Below are positions 8,581-19,005 of a DNA stretch of 64,000 nucleotides, one piece after another. Position numbers and translations under genes: made by a program. Where the stretch lies: assembly GCF_000331245.1 (NCBI RefSeq), contig NZ_ANFZ01000009.1, forward strand, positions 434,001 through 498,000, written 5' to 3'. Positions within the stretch are counted from its first letter, which is position 1. Each line of letters begins with the position of its first letter. The DNA comes from Blastomonas sp. AAP53. Lineage in GTDB: Bacteria; Pseudomonadota; Alphaproteobacteria; Sphingomonadales; Sphingomonadaceae. The notes beneath the pieces were generated by a model. It was not told the origin of the DNA. It saw only the letters and a list, made by a program, of their open reading frames with translations, and did no database searches.

Positions 8581-10914
8581 TCAGTTGCTTTCCTCATCCG
8601 GGGCGGTCGGGCTCAGCTCGCTTCGAGGCCGTTCGCCTCGTGCTGCCATCGCCGGCATCTTTTCTGTCCCTGCGCGTCGCATATCGGTGTCATTTTCCTG
8701 ATGTGCACTGCCTCGGAGCAGCGCGGCATCCATCCTGATGATCACACGTGTCCCACCTTGTACGTTCGACTCGAATGCCAGTTCGCCAAAATGTTCCTCG
8801 ACGATCTTCTTCACGATCGCGAGACCCAGGCCGGTGCCCTTTTCGCGTGTCGTCATATAGGGCTCGACGATGCGGTCGCGGTCTGCGGGCAGACCGATGC
8901 CATTGTCGTCCAGCGTCAGCACCAGATGTTGCTCATCCATGAAGACACCCGCAGTGACGGTTCCCTTGTGTCCTTCGTCCCCCTGCTGTCGCGCCTCGAT
9001 CGCTTCGACCGCATTCTTGAGGATGTTCGTGACAGCCTGGCCGATCTGGCGACGATCGCAGAACAGATCGCTGCCCTCGTGTGCGCCTTCGGCGGCAAAA
9101 TGGATGCCGGGGTGGGCAACCTCCTGCAGGAAGATGGCCTGACGGACCAGATCGAAGAAGTTCTCTTCGCGGAAGACCGGCTTTGGCATTCGTGCGAACG
9201 AGGAGAACTCATCGACCATGTTGCGCAGGTCGCCCACCTGCCGGACGATGGTATCGGTCAGCTGCCCAAAGGTGGGATCGTCCTCGCTCACCTTGCTGGC
9301 GTAGCGCCGCTTCAACCGCTCGGCTGCGAGCTGGATCGGAGTGAGAGGGTTCTTGATCTCGTGCGCGATACGCCGGGCAACATCGGACCAGGCGGCCTGG
9401 CGCTGATCGACCAGCTGCTGCGTGATGTCCTCGAAGGTGATGACGATGCCGTAAGGTTCGCGCACCACGCGCACGGCGAGCGTGAGCAGATCGTTGCCGC
9501 GTGAATACTGGATCACCGCCTTTTCGGTGCCCTCCCCCACCAGCCGCGCAAAAGGCGGTGCGGTGCTGGACAGGGTGCAGCCCAGGCATTGTTCGGCATT
9601 GACCTGCAGCAACCGCTGCGCGGTGCTGTTCATCAGCCGGACCATGCCCATCGGATCGACCGAGATGACCCCGGCGCTGACCGATTCCAGCACCGCTTCG
9701 GTAAAGGCGCGGCGGTCATCGAGCTGGCTGTTGGCCCGGATCAGTGCGGATGTCTGTTCGGCCAGCCGGCTCGCCATGCGGTTGAAAGCACGGCCGAGCA
9801 CGCCGACTTCGTCGGTCCGGTTGGCGGTATCGACCCGGATGGCGAAATTGCCGGTGCTGATGTCGCGTGCCGCGCCGGCCATATCGGTCAGCGGTCGCAC
9901 CATGCGATCGGCGAACTTGAGCGCCGCCCACAGGGCCACTGCCACCAGCAGCAATGACACCACGAACAGCGCGATGTTGAAGCGCACCTGCAGGTTCTGC
10001 GAGCGCGAGAACAGCGCCTTGTAATCGGACAGGACTGTCTGCGCGCGTTCCCACTGGCTCAGCGCCAACTGGTTGGACGCACGCGCGACATACAGATAGA
10101 CCTTGGCATCGCGGTCGATCGGGGTGACGACTTCGATACGATCGGACTCGGCGGAGATGACAGCGGTCTCGCCGCCGTCAAGCTTGCGGATGATATCCGG
10201 GCTGACACGGTCGGACGATGTCCGGTTGTCGGGATCGACAATCGCCGCAGTCCGCAGCACGCCATCGTCGCCCACTTCGACGATAGCCGACTCGTTCATC
10301 TTGCGGCCGACAACTTGGAAGACATAGGCCTCGGCAAATTCCGGGCTGTCGATCCGCGTCTGTTGCAGATATTCGCGCAGGTCACTCGCCATCGCGACGG
10401 TCTCTGCCGACACGTCGCGCCGCCCCTCTTCGTAATAGCCACGCGCCAGATCATTGGCATTTTCCAGCATCGTGCGCGCGCGGTCGGAAAACCAGAACTC
10501 GACGCCATATTGAAAGAGCAGCGAGGTGATGACGACGACGAGCAGCATCGGTATCGATGAGATCAGAGAAAACAGCGCCACGAAGCGGACGTGAAGCTGC
10601 CCTGTTCCTTCTTCGCCGCTCGCACTGGCACGGCTGATCGCCACGCGGCGGCCGATCAGCGCCAGCAGCGCCATCGCAGGGACAAGATTGGCCACCAGCA
10701 GCGTCGCCGTGACCGGCGCTGGCACCATCGCCTGGCGATCCTGATAGCTTCCCACCAGCCACCATGACGTCGCTATCATCGCGATCAGAAGGACGATGAA
10801 CCCGATTTCCAGCACGGGAAACAGGCTCCCCTTGCGCAGCATCACGCTGAAGCGGCGCGCGAACCGGCTTTTCTTGGCGGGGGGGAGTGCGGCAGACGCA
10901 GGCATAGTGTTCAT
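8581..10914 (-). CDS. ntrY: sensor histidine kinase NtrY
   Basis: A membrane sensor kinase for NtrX. The 777-residue protein has several N-terminal membrane segments and a periplasmic region, then a further membrane segment and HAMP linker (RMVRPLTDMAGAARDIS), a PAS domain, and the kinase core: H box RRIAHEIKNPLTP with phospho-acceptor His518, N box ILKNAVEA, and G boxes DDNGIGLP and GTGLGLAIVK. ATG codons at 10914 and 10905 are both possible starts and neither has a good ribosome-binding site; longer extensions lack support. The gap to ntrC carries a hairpin and CAA/TTG palindromes, so ntrYX may have its own regulated promoter. Confidence 0.94.
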   Translation of the reverse strand: MNTMPASAALPPAKKSRFARRFSVMLRKGSLFPVLEIGFIVLLIAMIATSWWLVGSYQDRQAMVPAPVTATLLVANLVPAMALLALIGRRVAISRASASGEEGTGQLHVRFVALFSLISSIPMLLVVVITSLLFQYGVEFWFSDRARTMLENANDLARGYYEEGRRDVSAETVAMASDLREYLQQTRIDSPEFAEAYVFQVVGRKMNESAIVEVGDDGVLRTAAIVDPDNRTSSDRVSPDIIRKLDGGETAVISAESDRIEVVTPIDRDAKVYLYVARASNQLALSQWERAQTVLSDYKALFSRSQNLQVRFNIALFVVSLLLVAVALWAALKFADRMVRPLTDMAGAARDISTGNFAIRVDTANRTDEVGVLGRAFNRMASRLAEQTSALIRANSQLDDRRAFTEAVLESVSAGVISVDPMGMVRLMNSTAQRLLQVNAEQCLGCTLSSTAPPFARLVGEGTEKAVIQYSRGNDLLTLAVRVVREPYGIVITFEDITQQLVDQRQAAWSDVARRIAHEIKNPLTPIQLAAERLKRRYASKVSEDDPTFGQLTDTIVRQVGDLRNMVDEFSSFARMPKPVFREENFFDLVRQAIFLQEVAHPGIHFAAEGAHEGSDLFCDRRQIGQAVTNILKNAVEAIEARQQGDEGHKGTVTAGVFMDEQHLVLTLDDNGIGLPADRDRIVEPYMTTREKGTGLGLAIVKKIVEEHFGELAFESNVQGGTRVIIRMDAALLRGSAHQENDTDMRRAGTEKMPAMAARGERPRSELSPTAPDEESN

Positions 10915-10918
10915 TCTA

Positions 10919-10952
10919 CAACAGCTCTGTTGCCGCAATACAAGAGCTTTTG
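10919..10952. promoter_or_regulatory. CAA-N-TTG palindromes upstream of ntrY (possible NtrX sites)
   Basis: Two dyads sit just upstream of ntrY: CAACAGCTCTGTTG (10919-10932, six-base arms around CT) and CAAGAGCTTTTG (10941-10952). As I recall, alphaproteobacterial NtrX binds short CAA...TTG dyads with a few bases between. Autoregulation of ntrYX by NtrX is therefore plausible but unproven; spacings here are 8 and 6. Confidence 0.3.
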
Positions 10953-10956
10953 CGAC

Positions 10957-10979
10957 AAATGCGGGTAATCACCGCATTT
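10957..10979 (-). terminator. hairpin after ntrC
   Basis: AAATGCGG and CCGCATTT form a perfect 8-bp stem with a 7-base loop, 11 bases beyond the ntrC stop on the minus strand. There is no strong T-run, so it may attenuate or stabilise the ntrC transcript rather than fully stop transcription into ntrY. Confidence 0.35.
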
Positions 10980-10989
10980 GCCAGCCATT

Positions 10990-12405
<1,416 letters not shown>

Positions 12406-12419
12406 GCGATCGGTTATCC

Positions 12420-13496
12420 TTACGATGCCAGCGGGAGGAAGAGGCGAAAATGGGTGAGCCCCAGCGCCGTATCGCGATCGTGCACGATCCGCCCGTTCAT
12501 GTCGCGCACCAGCTTCTGCACCAGCGCCAGCCCCAGCCCTTGCCCGGTCTTCTTGGTGGTGACGAAAGGCGAGAATATGTCCTCGGCGATGCCGGTGTCG
12601 ATGCCGGGGCCGTTATCGGTAACGCGCACTTCCACAGGCAGGCGGATATAGCTGCCGTCGCGCGACAGCCGCATCCGCACGCCGCTCACGAATTTGGTGG
12701 TCAGCGTGATGCACGCGCCCTCCTGACCATCCATCGCCTCGCGGGCGTTGGTGATGAGGTTGAGCAGAATCTGCACCAGATTGTCGGCATCGGCCAGAAC
12801 CCGCGGTATCGACGGATCGAACCGCTCGACAAACCGGACCGTATCGGGGTGCGCGGTTTCCACGATCTCGCGTACGCGACTGAGCGGTTCGTAGATGTTG
12901 CATGGCTTCATCGGCGCTGCAGTGCGACTGGTCAGTGACTGCATCTGGTCGATCAACAGAGCGATGCGATCAACCTCGGCCGTGATCAGCCCTGACAGCC
13001 TGCGCCCCGCCCCATCGAGTTGACGTTCGATCAGCTGCGCCGCGCCCTTGATTGCGGCCAGCGGGTTCTTGATCTCGTGCGCCAGAATGTCCGGGCCGCG
13101 AACGGCGAAGCCCTCCGCGCCGGCATCGCCATCGAACAGCGGCGACCCTGCGCCAGACTCATTGAGCACCAGCAGCTGCCAGCCCTCGCCCTGCCCGACC
13201 GGGCTCAGCGAGATGTCGACCTTGCGCACGCTGGAACGCCCGATGTGGACCCGCATGCCGTGCGCGGCCAGATTGGTATCGGGCTGATCGAGGGCGGCCC
13301 CGATGCGGGCATCGTCGAACCGCAGAAACTCGGAGAGAGGCCTTCCGACAAGCCGCCGGGCACTTTGTTCGAGCATGTTTTCCGCCGCAGCATTGGCTGC
13401 TGCGATGGTCCTGTCGGCGTGGAGCATGACCACAGCCATCGGCAGGCTCTGCAGCTGCGCGGCCGAATCAGGCGCCTGCTCGGCCATCGCCGTCAT
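12420..13496 (-). CDS. ntrB: nitrogen sensor kinase/phosphatase NtrB (NR II)
   Basis: A soluble histidine kinase that phosphorylates or dephosphorylates NtrC under control of PII proteins. The 358-residue protein has no membrane segment. It has an N-terminal PAS domain, the H box DILAHEIKNPLAA with phospho-acceptor His140, N box LLNLITNAREA, and ATP-binding motifs TDNGPGID and TGQGLGLALVQ. Its ATG overlaps the dusB stop (ATGA), the coupled nifR3-ntrB arrangement known from rhizobia and Rhodobacter. Confidence 0.95.
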   Translation of the reverse strand: MTAMAEQAPDSAAQLQSLPMAVVMLHADRTIAAANAAAENMLEQSARRLVGRPLSEFLRFDDARIGAALDQPDTNLAAHGMRVHIGRSSVRKVDISLSPVGQGEGWQLLVLNESGAGSPLFDGDAGAEGFAVRGPDILAHEIKNPLAAIKGAAQLIERQLDGAGRRLSGLITAEVDRIALLIDQMQSLTSRTAAPMKPCNIYEPLSRVREIVETAHPDTVRFVERFDPSIPRVLADADNLVQILLNLITNAREAMDGQEGACITLTTKFVSGVRMRLSRDGSYIRLPVEVRVTDNGPGIDTGIAEDIFSPFVTTKKTGQGLGLALVQKLVRDMNGRIVHDRDTALGLTHFRLFLPLAS

Positions 13497-14503
13497 CAGG
13501 CGGCGGCGCGCTGCAGCCAGGGGCGATAGAATTCGCCCAGCATCGAAAGCACCACATCGGGGTTGTCGATCTGGTTCATCTTGTTGCGCAGCTCGGCGGA
13601 ACCCGGCAGTCCCTTGGTGTACCAGCCCAGATGCTTGCGGGCCATCTTGACGCCGGTATCGCTGCCGTAATGCTCGAGCATGGCATGATAATGCTCGACG
13701 ATGACCGCATATTGTTCATCCAGATCAGGGTCGGGCAAAGCCTCCCCGGTGCGCAACGCGTGCATCACCTGGCCGAGCAGCCATGGCTTGCCATAGGCCC
13801 CGCGCCCGATCATGACGCCATCTGCACCACTCTGTTCGAGCGCGGTGCGCGCGTCCTCGATGCTGCAGATGTCACCATTGACGATGACGGGCAGCTTCAC
13901 CGCTGCCTTGACCCGAGCGACGAACGCCCAGTCGGCGCTGCCCTTGTACATCTGGTTGCGGGTGCGGCCATGCACCGTGATCAGCTTTGCGCCCAGATCT
14001 TCGGCGATCCGCGCGAGCTCCGGCGCGTTCAGGCTGTCATGGCACCAGCCCATGCGCATCTTGACCGTCACCGGCACCTTTACCGCCTTGACCGTCGCCT
14101 CGATCAGGCTGGCGGCGAGCGGCAGGTCGCGCATCAGCGCAGAGCCCGCATCGCCATTGACCACCTTCTTTACCGGGCAGCCCATGTTGATGTCGATGAT
14201 CGGGGCACCCCGATCCTCGTTCAGTTTCGCCGCCTCGGCCATTGCTGTGGGGTCGCACCCCGCCAACTGCATCGACACCGGCTCTTCGACCGGATGCCAT
14301 GCGGCTTTCTGCAGTGACTGGCGTGTCTCGCGGATCATCGCCTGGCTGGCGATCATCTCGGTGACGTTCAAGCCGGACCCATAGCGGCGGACCAATGTAC
14401 GGAACGGCATGTCGGTCACGCCGGTCATCGGCGCAAGCAGCACCGGCTCGTCGATCTGAAGCGGTCCGATGTGGATCGGCTTGAGCGCTGGAATGTGGGT
14501 CAT
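13496..14503 (-). CDS. dusB: tRNA-dihydrouridine synthase DusB (NifR3)
   Basis: An FMN enzyme that reduces specific uridines of tRNA to dihydrouridine with NADPH. The 335-residue TIM-barrel protein has [11 protein letters not shown] at the N-terminus, the catalytic Cys109 in [18 protein letters not shown], the phosphate-binding VNGDICS and [13 protein letters not shown]. It is the first gene of the ntr operon, historically named nifR3 there. It is divergent from ispDF, with an 87-base promoter region holding a small inverted repeat. Confidence 0.96.
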   Translation of the reverse strand: MTHIPALKPIHIGPLQIDEPVLLAPMTGVTDMPFRTLVRRYGSGLNVTEMIASQAMIRETRQSLQKAAWHPVEEPVSMQLAGCDPTAMAEAAKLNEDRGAPIIDINMGCPVKKVVNGDAGSALMRDLPLAASLIEATVKAVKVPVTVKMRMGWCHDSLNAPELARIAEDLGAKLITVHGRTRNQMYKGSADWAFVARVKAAVKLPVIVNGDICSIEDARTALEQSGADGVMIGRGAYGKPWLLGQVMHALRTGEALPDPDLDEQYAVIVEHYHAMLEHYGSDTGVKMARKHLGWYTKGLPGSAELRNKMNQIDNPDVVLSMLGEFYRPWLQRAAA

Positions 14504-14514
14504 GATGGGATCTG

Positions 14515-14531
14515 TGCCTAATATTTAGGCA
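14515..14531. promoter_or_regulatory. inverted repeat between dusB and ispDF
   Basis: TGCCTA-ATATT-TAGGCA has perfect 6-base arms. It lies 12 bases upstream of the dusB start and 60 bases upstream of ispDF in a divergent promoter region. Its AT-rich core may overlap a -10 element. No known operator is recognised. Confidence 0.3.
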
Positions 14532-14590
14532 GCCCCATAATCGCAAAGCCGCTGGCGGGCAAGCAGCAGTTGGTCTATGCGCCCTGCCCG

Positions 14591-15775
14591 ATGACCGACA
14601 CGCCATCTCCATTGACACTCGCCCTGCCTCGCGCAGCCGCTCTCATCGTGGCGGCGGGCAAGGGCCTGCGCGCGGGCGGCGATGTTCCCAAGCAATATGC
14701 GATCTATCAAGACAAGCCGCTGCTGCGTCATAGCGTTGACGCCTTTGCGGGCTGGAATGCCAACACCCGGCTTTTTGTCGTGATCGGCGAGGGTCAGAGC
14801 GAGGCGGCAGAGCGGGCGCTGATGGGCGTGGAGAATGTGACCTTCGTCACTGGCGGAGCCGAGCGGCGCGATTCCGTGCGCTTGGGATTGCTGGCCATTG
14901 CTGCAAGCGGAGGCGCAGACCGCGTCTTCATCCACGATGCAGCGCGCCCGCACCTTCCTGCTGCGGTGCTGGATCGCCTGAACACGGCTCTGGATGGCCT
15001 GCCCGGCGCGGTGCCGGTTGTGCCTGTCGTCGACAGCATTGTGCGCGGCGCCGGCGGCGTGATGGACGCCGCTGTGGAACGAAGTGCCTTGTGGCGGGTA
15101 CAGACGCCGCAGGCCTTTCATTTTGATGCGATCCTGGCTGCGCATCTCGCCTGGCCCGATCAGGCCATCGCCACCGACGATAGCCAGATTGCCCGTGCGC
15201 ACGCCCTGGCCGTAGCGCTGGTCGAAGGCGACGAAGCGCTGAAGAAGATCACCTTTTCCGAGGATTTCGCCATGACTGCATCCCCCGCTGTCGTCTTTAC
15301 CCGTACCGGCATGGGCTATGACGTGCACCGGCTGGCGAGCGGGGAGGAACTGTGGCTGGGTGGTATCCGGATCGCGCATGACCGCGGGCTCGTCGGGCAC
15401 AGCGATGCCGATGTTGCACTCCACGCGGTCACCGATGCCCTGCTGGGAGCAATGGCGCTGGGCGATATCGGAGAGCATTTTCCGCCCAGCGATCCGCAAT
15501 GGCGCGGCGCGGATTCCGCTCGTTTTCTGGCGCACGCGGCATCATTGGTGAGGGACAAGGGCGGGACAATCGCCAATATCGACCTGACCATCATCTGCGA
15601 GGCCCCCAAAATCGGCCCACACAAATCCGCCATCCAGCAAAGGATCGCCAATATCCTCGAACTTCGCCCCGATCAGGTCGGCGTGAAGGCCACCACGACC
15701 GAGCGGCTGGGCTTTACCGGACGCGGCGAAGGCATAGCGGCGCAAGCGGTCGCCAACGTGATGGTCACGGGATAA
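14591..15775 (+). CDS. ispDF: bifunctional IspD/IspF isoprenoid enzyme
   Basis: One chain carries two non-consecutive steps of the MEP isoprenoid pathway: 2-C-methyl-D-erythritol 4-phosphate cytidylyltransferase (IspD) and 2-C-methyl-D-erythritol 2,4-cyclodiphosphate synthase (IspF). The IspD part (about residues 1-230) has the nucleotide-binding AALIVAAGKGLRAGGDVPKQ and FIHDAARPHLP. The IspF part starts near TGMGYDVHRLASG and has metal ligands in DVH and HSDADVALHAVTDALLGA. Such fusions are frequent in alphaproteobacteria. The 394-residue length fits. The ATG at 14591 was preferred to a TTG seven codons upstream. Confidence 0.96.
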   Translation: MTDTPSPLTLALPRAAALIVAAGKGLRAGGDVPKQYAIYQDKPLLRHSVDAFAGWNANTRLFVVIGEGQSEAAERALMGVENVTFVTGGAERRDSVRLGLLAIAASGGADRVFIHDAARPHLPAAVLDRLNTALDGLPGAVPVVPVVDSIVRGAGGVMDAAVERSALWRVQTPQAFHFDAILAAHLAWPDQAIATDDSQIARAHALAVALVEGDEALKKITFSEDFAMTASPAVVFTRTGMGYDVHRLASGEELWLGGIRIAHDRGLVGHSDADVALHAVTDALLGAMALGDIGEHFPPSDPQWRGADSARFLAHAASLVRDKGGTIANIDLTIICEAPKIGPHKSAIQQRIANILELRPDQVGVKATTTERLGFTGRGEGIAAQAVANVMVTG

Positions 15776-15787
15776 CGCACAGGAAAC

Positions 15788-16348
15788 ATGTCCATGACAC
15801 AGACTCATCCCATCAAGATTGCAGCCAGGTCGCTTCTGGCGCTCGCTGCCTTGGCCAGCACGTCTGCACAGGCTGCCCAGACGGCGGCGGCCTGCCTGAC
15901 CCCCGCAGAGGCGCAGTCGGTCGCGGTCGCAGCATTGCCCGATGCGCTGGCCAGCGCGCGGCGCGCATGCCTGCCGCATCTGCCAGGAACGTCGGCGCTG
16001 AGCCGAGCAACGACGCGCATCAGCCAGGTGTATCAGCCCGCTGCCGACAGGGCGTGGCCCAAGGCCGGGCGTGCGTTCATGTCAGCGGTCGAACTTCCCC
16101 TGCCCCCCGGCACCGACCCGGCGCTGGTACGTCCGTTGCTGACGGCGGCAATCTCTGCGATGGTTGAACAGGAGATCAAGCCGACCGATTGCGGCGCGAT
16201 CGACGAGTTCTATGGCGCGCTCGAACCCTTGCCGCCCGAGAATGTCGGCAAGCTGCTGGTCGCTGTTCTCAAGATGGACGACGCCTCCGACAAGCCGGCG
16301 AAGCGCGATGCCAATCCGTTCACGATCTGCAAGGACGGCTCGAAATGA
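15788..16348 (+). CDS. secreted protein of unknown function
   Basis: A 186-residue protein with a clear Sec signal peptide: basic MTQTHPIKIAARS, hydrophobic LLALAALAS and a cleavage site near AQA-AQT (about residue 30). The mature part has cysteines in ACLTP, RRACLPH, TDCGAID and FTICKDG that could pair in the periplasm. I do not recognise a family. It sits 12 bases after ispDF and overlaps the next start by four bases (ATGA), so it is cotranscribed with both. A second ATG at 15794 has better spacing to AGGA and may be the true start. Confidence 0.75.
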   Translation: MSMTQTHPIKIAARSLLALAALASTSAQAAQTAAACLTPAEAQSVAVAALPDALASARRACLPHLPGTSALSRATTRISQVYQPAADRAWPKAGRAFMSAVELPLPPGTDPALVRPLLTAAISAMVEQEIKPTDCGAIDEFYGALEPLPPENVGKLLVAVLKMDDASDKPAKRDANPFTICKDGSK

Positions 16349-16848
16349 ACAACCTCCTGCCGCCGCGCTTGATCGATCTGGCAGCGCGCGTCGTTGCCGA
16401 GAACGCTGCGGTAGACCGCAAGGTCGCCCTGGTGGAAAGCTGCACCGGCGGCCTGGTCTGCGCTGCGCTGACCGAAATTCCGGGTAGCTCCGCAGTGCTG
16501 GATCGCGGGTTTGTGACCTATTCCAACGATGCCAAGATCGAATCCGTGGGGGTCAGCGCCGAGCTGATCGATACCTTTGGGGCGGTTTCGGTCGCGGTCG
16601 CCTGGGCGATGGCGCGCGGCGCGCTCAAGCACTCGGACGCAGATGTTGCCGTGGCGATTACCGGTGTTGCAGGCCCCGGCGGCGGCAGCGACAGCAAGCC
16701 TGTCGGCACCGTGATCTTTGCCTGCGCGCTGCGCGGCCAGAGCGAAAACGACATCAGCGCCGAGCAGAAGAATTTCGATCCCACGCTCAGTCGCGCGGAA
16801 ATCCGTCAGGAAGCTGCGCTGGCCGCGCTGGAACTGCTGCTGCCGTAA
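16345..16848 (+). CDS. pncC: CinA C-terminal family nicotinamide-nucleotide amidase
   Basis: A 167-residue stand-alone CinA C-terminal domain, which deamidates nicotinamide mononucleotide to nicotinic acid mononucleotide in NAD recycling. Family signatures are VESCTGGLVCAALTEIPGSS, FVTYSNDAK and VAITGVAGPGGGS. The N-terminal MoCF-like domain of full CinA is missing, as in many proteobacteria. The ATG overlaps the preceding stop. The last 43 bases overlap the 3' end of the convergent START-domain gene, an unusually long convergent coding overlap. Confidence 0.92.
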   Translation: MNNLLPPRLIDLAARVVAENAAVDRKVALVESCTGGLVCAALTEIPGSSAVLDRGFVTYSNDAKIESVGVSAELIDTFGAVSVAVAWAMARGALKHSDADVAVAITGVAGPGGGSDSKPVGTVIFACALRGQSENDISAEQKNFDPTLSRAEIRQEAALAALELLLP

Positions 16849-17270
16849 AGCTCTGCCGCGCGCGTTTCAAAGGCGCCGACCATCTTGCGAAACGCGCGGT
16901 CGAAATACTGGCCGGCCAGCGATTCGAACAGGCGGTTCTTGAAGGTGAACGACACGTAGAAATCGAGCGTGCAGCCGCCCTGCCCGTCGCTGGCGAACTG
17001 CCAGACATTTTCGAGGTTCTTGAGCGGCCCGTCGAGATACTCGACCTCGATCCGCTCGCCCGGCACCTTGGTGACGCGCGAAGTGAACTTCTCGCGCAAT
17101 TGCTTGAAGCCCACCACCATGTCCGCCACCATCTCGGTCTGGCTGTCGGATTTCACCCGCGTCGCGATGACCCAGGGCAGGAATTCGGCATAGCGGGCCA
17201 CATCGGCCACCAGATCGTACATCTGGTCGGGCCGAAAGGGCAGATGCCGGGTTTCGCGATGCGAGGGCAT
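16806..17270 (-). CDS. RatA/Coq10-type START-domain protein
   Basis: A 154-residue protein of the polyketide cyclase/START family that includes mitochondrial Coq10 and the proteobacterial RatA-like proteins. Coq10 binds ubiquinone and aids its use in respiration; RatA in E. coli is reported to affect ribosome subunit joining. The N-terminus HRETRHLPFRPDQMYDLVADV and RYAEFLPWV are typical. The start at MPSHRE was chosen because upstream residues are not conserved. The gene follows lipA by ten bases, a frequent alphaproteobacterial pairing. The C-terminal Ala/Ser-rich tail lies inside the overlap with the amidase gene. Confidence 0.9.
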   Translation of the reverse strand: MPSHRETRHLPFRPDQMYDLVADVARYAEFLPWVIATRVKSDSQTEMVADMVVGFKQLREKFTSRVTKVPGERIEVEYLDGPLKNLENVWQFASDGQGGCTLDFYVSFTFKNRLFESLAGQYFDRAFRKMVGAFETRAAELYGSSSSSAASAAS

Positions 17271-17280
17271 TTCCGGCCCC

Positions 17281-18222
17281 TTACCGCGCTGCCTGCCGCG
17301 CCAGCTTTGCTTCACGCGCAGCGCGCATCTCGGCAAAATCCTCGCCAGCGTGATAGCTCGACCGGGTCAGCGGGCTGGATGCAACCTGCAGGAAGCCTTT
17401 TGCGCGCGCGATTGCAGCATAGGCGTCGAACGCCTTGGGGGTCACGAAATCGATGACCTTGGCGTGACGCGGGGTGGGCTGCAGATACTGGCCCATGGTC
17501 AGGAAATCGACATCGGCAGAGCGCATGTCGTCCATGACCTGATGCACCTCCAGGCGTTCCTCGCCCAGGCCCATCATTATGCCGGACTTGGTGAAGATCG
17601 ACGGATCGAGCCTTTTGACCATTTCCAGCAGCCTGAGCGATGCGTAATAGCGCGCGCCGGGGCGGATGGTGGGATATAGCCGGGGCACCGTTTCCAGATT
17701 GTGATTGTACACATCGGGCCGCGCGGTGACGATCGCCTCGACGGCTGCCTCGTGCTTGTTGCGGAAATCCGGGGTGAGGATCTCGATCGTCGTCTTGGGC
17801 GTCGTGCGCCGCAGCGCCTCGATCACCTTGACGAACTGGCTCGCCCCGCCATCGGCCAGATCATCGCGATCGACCGAGGTGATGACGATATGCTCGAGCC
17901 CCATCTGCGCGGCTGCGTCGGCCACATGCTGCGGTTCCTTGAGGTCCACCGCACGCGGCATGCCGGTCTTGACGTTGCAGAACGCGCAGGCGCGCGTGCA
18001 CACATCGCCCAGGATCATTACCGTGGCGTGTTTCTTGGTCCAGCACTCGCCGATATTGGGGCAAGCCGCCTCTTCGCACACGGTGTTGAGGTTGAGATCG
18101 CGCATCAGTTTGCGCGTTTCATTGAACCCCTTGCTGGTGGGTGCGCGAACGCGGATCCAGTCGGGCTTGCGGACACGGGCCGGGCGACCCTCGGGGGTGG
18201 CGATGGGTGTGATGTCGTTCAT
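17281..18222 (-). CDS. lipA: lipoyl synthase
   Basis: A radical SAM enzyme that inserts two sulfur atoms into protein-bound octanoyl groups to make lipoyl cofactors for pyruvate and 2-oxoglutarate dehydrogenases. Both iron-sulfur sites are visible: the auxiliary cluster cysteines C49, C54 and C60 ([15 protein letters not shown]) and the SAM cluster C75, C79 and C82 (CTRACAFC). The C-terminal RSSYHAGE supplies the conserved serine of the family. The 313-residue length is normal. It leads the lipA-ratA unit and is divergent from an FMN-binding oxidase gene. Confidence 0.97.
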   Translation of the reverse strand: MNDITPIATPEGRPARVRKPDWIRVRAPTSKGFNETRKLMRDLNLNTVCEEAACPNIGECWTKKHATVMILGDVCTRACAFCNVKTGMPRAVDLKEPQHVADAAAQMGLEHIVITSVDRDDLADGGASQFVKVIEALRRTTPKTTIEILTPDFRNKHEAAVEAIVTARPDVYNHNLETVPRLYPTIRPGARYYASLRLLEMVKRLDPSIFTKSGIMMGLGEERLEVHQVMDDMRSADVDFLTMGQYLQPTPRHAKVIDFVTPKAFDAYAAIARAKGFLQVASSPLTRSSYHAGEDFAEMRAAREAKLARQAAR

Positions 18223-18329
18223 GCCCCGCGCTTTAGCGCAGGGACATGCGCACTTCCACTGGTAAAAGCGCCCCGGGGGTCACACCTATGGCGCGGCAGA
18301 GCGTTTGAACAGCCAACCCTGGAGCATCC

Positions 18330-18968
18330 ATGCAATCCGTTACCGCCCCGTCGTCTCCCCATGACCTGCCTGATGATCTCGATGCCGTGCTGGCCGATGT
18401 CTGGCAAAGGCTTGGCCGCGCTGCCAAGGATCGGCGTGCCGCGATGCACACGCCGGTCGTCGCCACGATCTTGCAGGATGGGGCGCCCAGCCAGAGGGTG
18501 ATGGTGCTGCGCGCCTTCGACCGCGCATCGGCGACATTGCGTTTCCATACGGATGCGCGCGCGGCCAAGACGGAGCAGGTTGGGGCCGGCAGTCCGGTGT
18601 CGGTCCTGTGCTACGATCCGGGCGCCAAGCGTCAGTTCCGCCTGACGGGAACGGCACGGATCGAAACCGACACGCCGGCCGCCGATCAGGCCTGGGCCGA
18701 GGCAACGTTGTTCGCCAAGCGCTGCTACCTCGCCGACCCCGCACCAGGAACGGTCTCCGATATCCCGGTATCGGGCCTCGCTGCCGATATCGAGGGACGC
18801 AAGCCCGAGGACGAGGCTGAGGTCGCGCCCGGTCGCCCGAACTTTGCGCTACTGATGGCGCAGATCGACACGGTGGAATTCCTCCACCTCGCCCACACCG
18901 GCCATCGCCGCGCGATTTTTCGCAAATCAGCGGATGGATCATGGCAAGGCCAATGCCTGGTGCCATGA
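18330..18968 (+). CDS. pyridoxamine 5'-phosphate oxidase family protein
   Basis: A 212-residue split-barrel FMN-binding protein. Features typical of the family are QRVMVLRAFDRASATLRFHTDAR, which lines the flavin phosphate site, and VSVLCYDPGAKRQFRLTGTA. It differs from true PdxH in its C-terminal half and lacks the PdxH substrate-binding tail, so vitamin B6 synthesis is not claimed; the substrate is unknown. It has its own upstream region of 107 bases, divergent from lipA, and precedes the NYN gene by 37 bases on the same strand. Confidence 0.82.
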   Translation: MQSVTAPSSPHDLPDDLDAVLADVWQRLGRAAKDRRAAMHTPVVATILQDGAPSQRVMVLRAFDRASATLRFHTDARAAKTEQVGAGSPVSVLCYDPGAKRQFRLTGTARIETDTPAADQAWAEATLFAKRCYLADPAPGTVSDIPVSGLAADIEGRKPEDEAEVAPGRPNFALLMAQIDTVEFLHLAHTGHRRAIFRKSADGSWQGQCLVP

Positions 18969-19005
18969 CGATTGCTTTTGACCGGCTGACGCGCCATTTT
19001 CGGGC

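Noticed and set aside
7222-9504. 760-codon plus-strand frame opposite ntrX and ntrY
   Set aside because: It spans two well-supported minus-strand genes and has no homology signal; it reflects codon bias.
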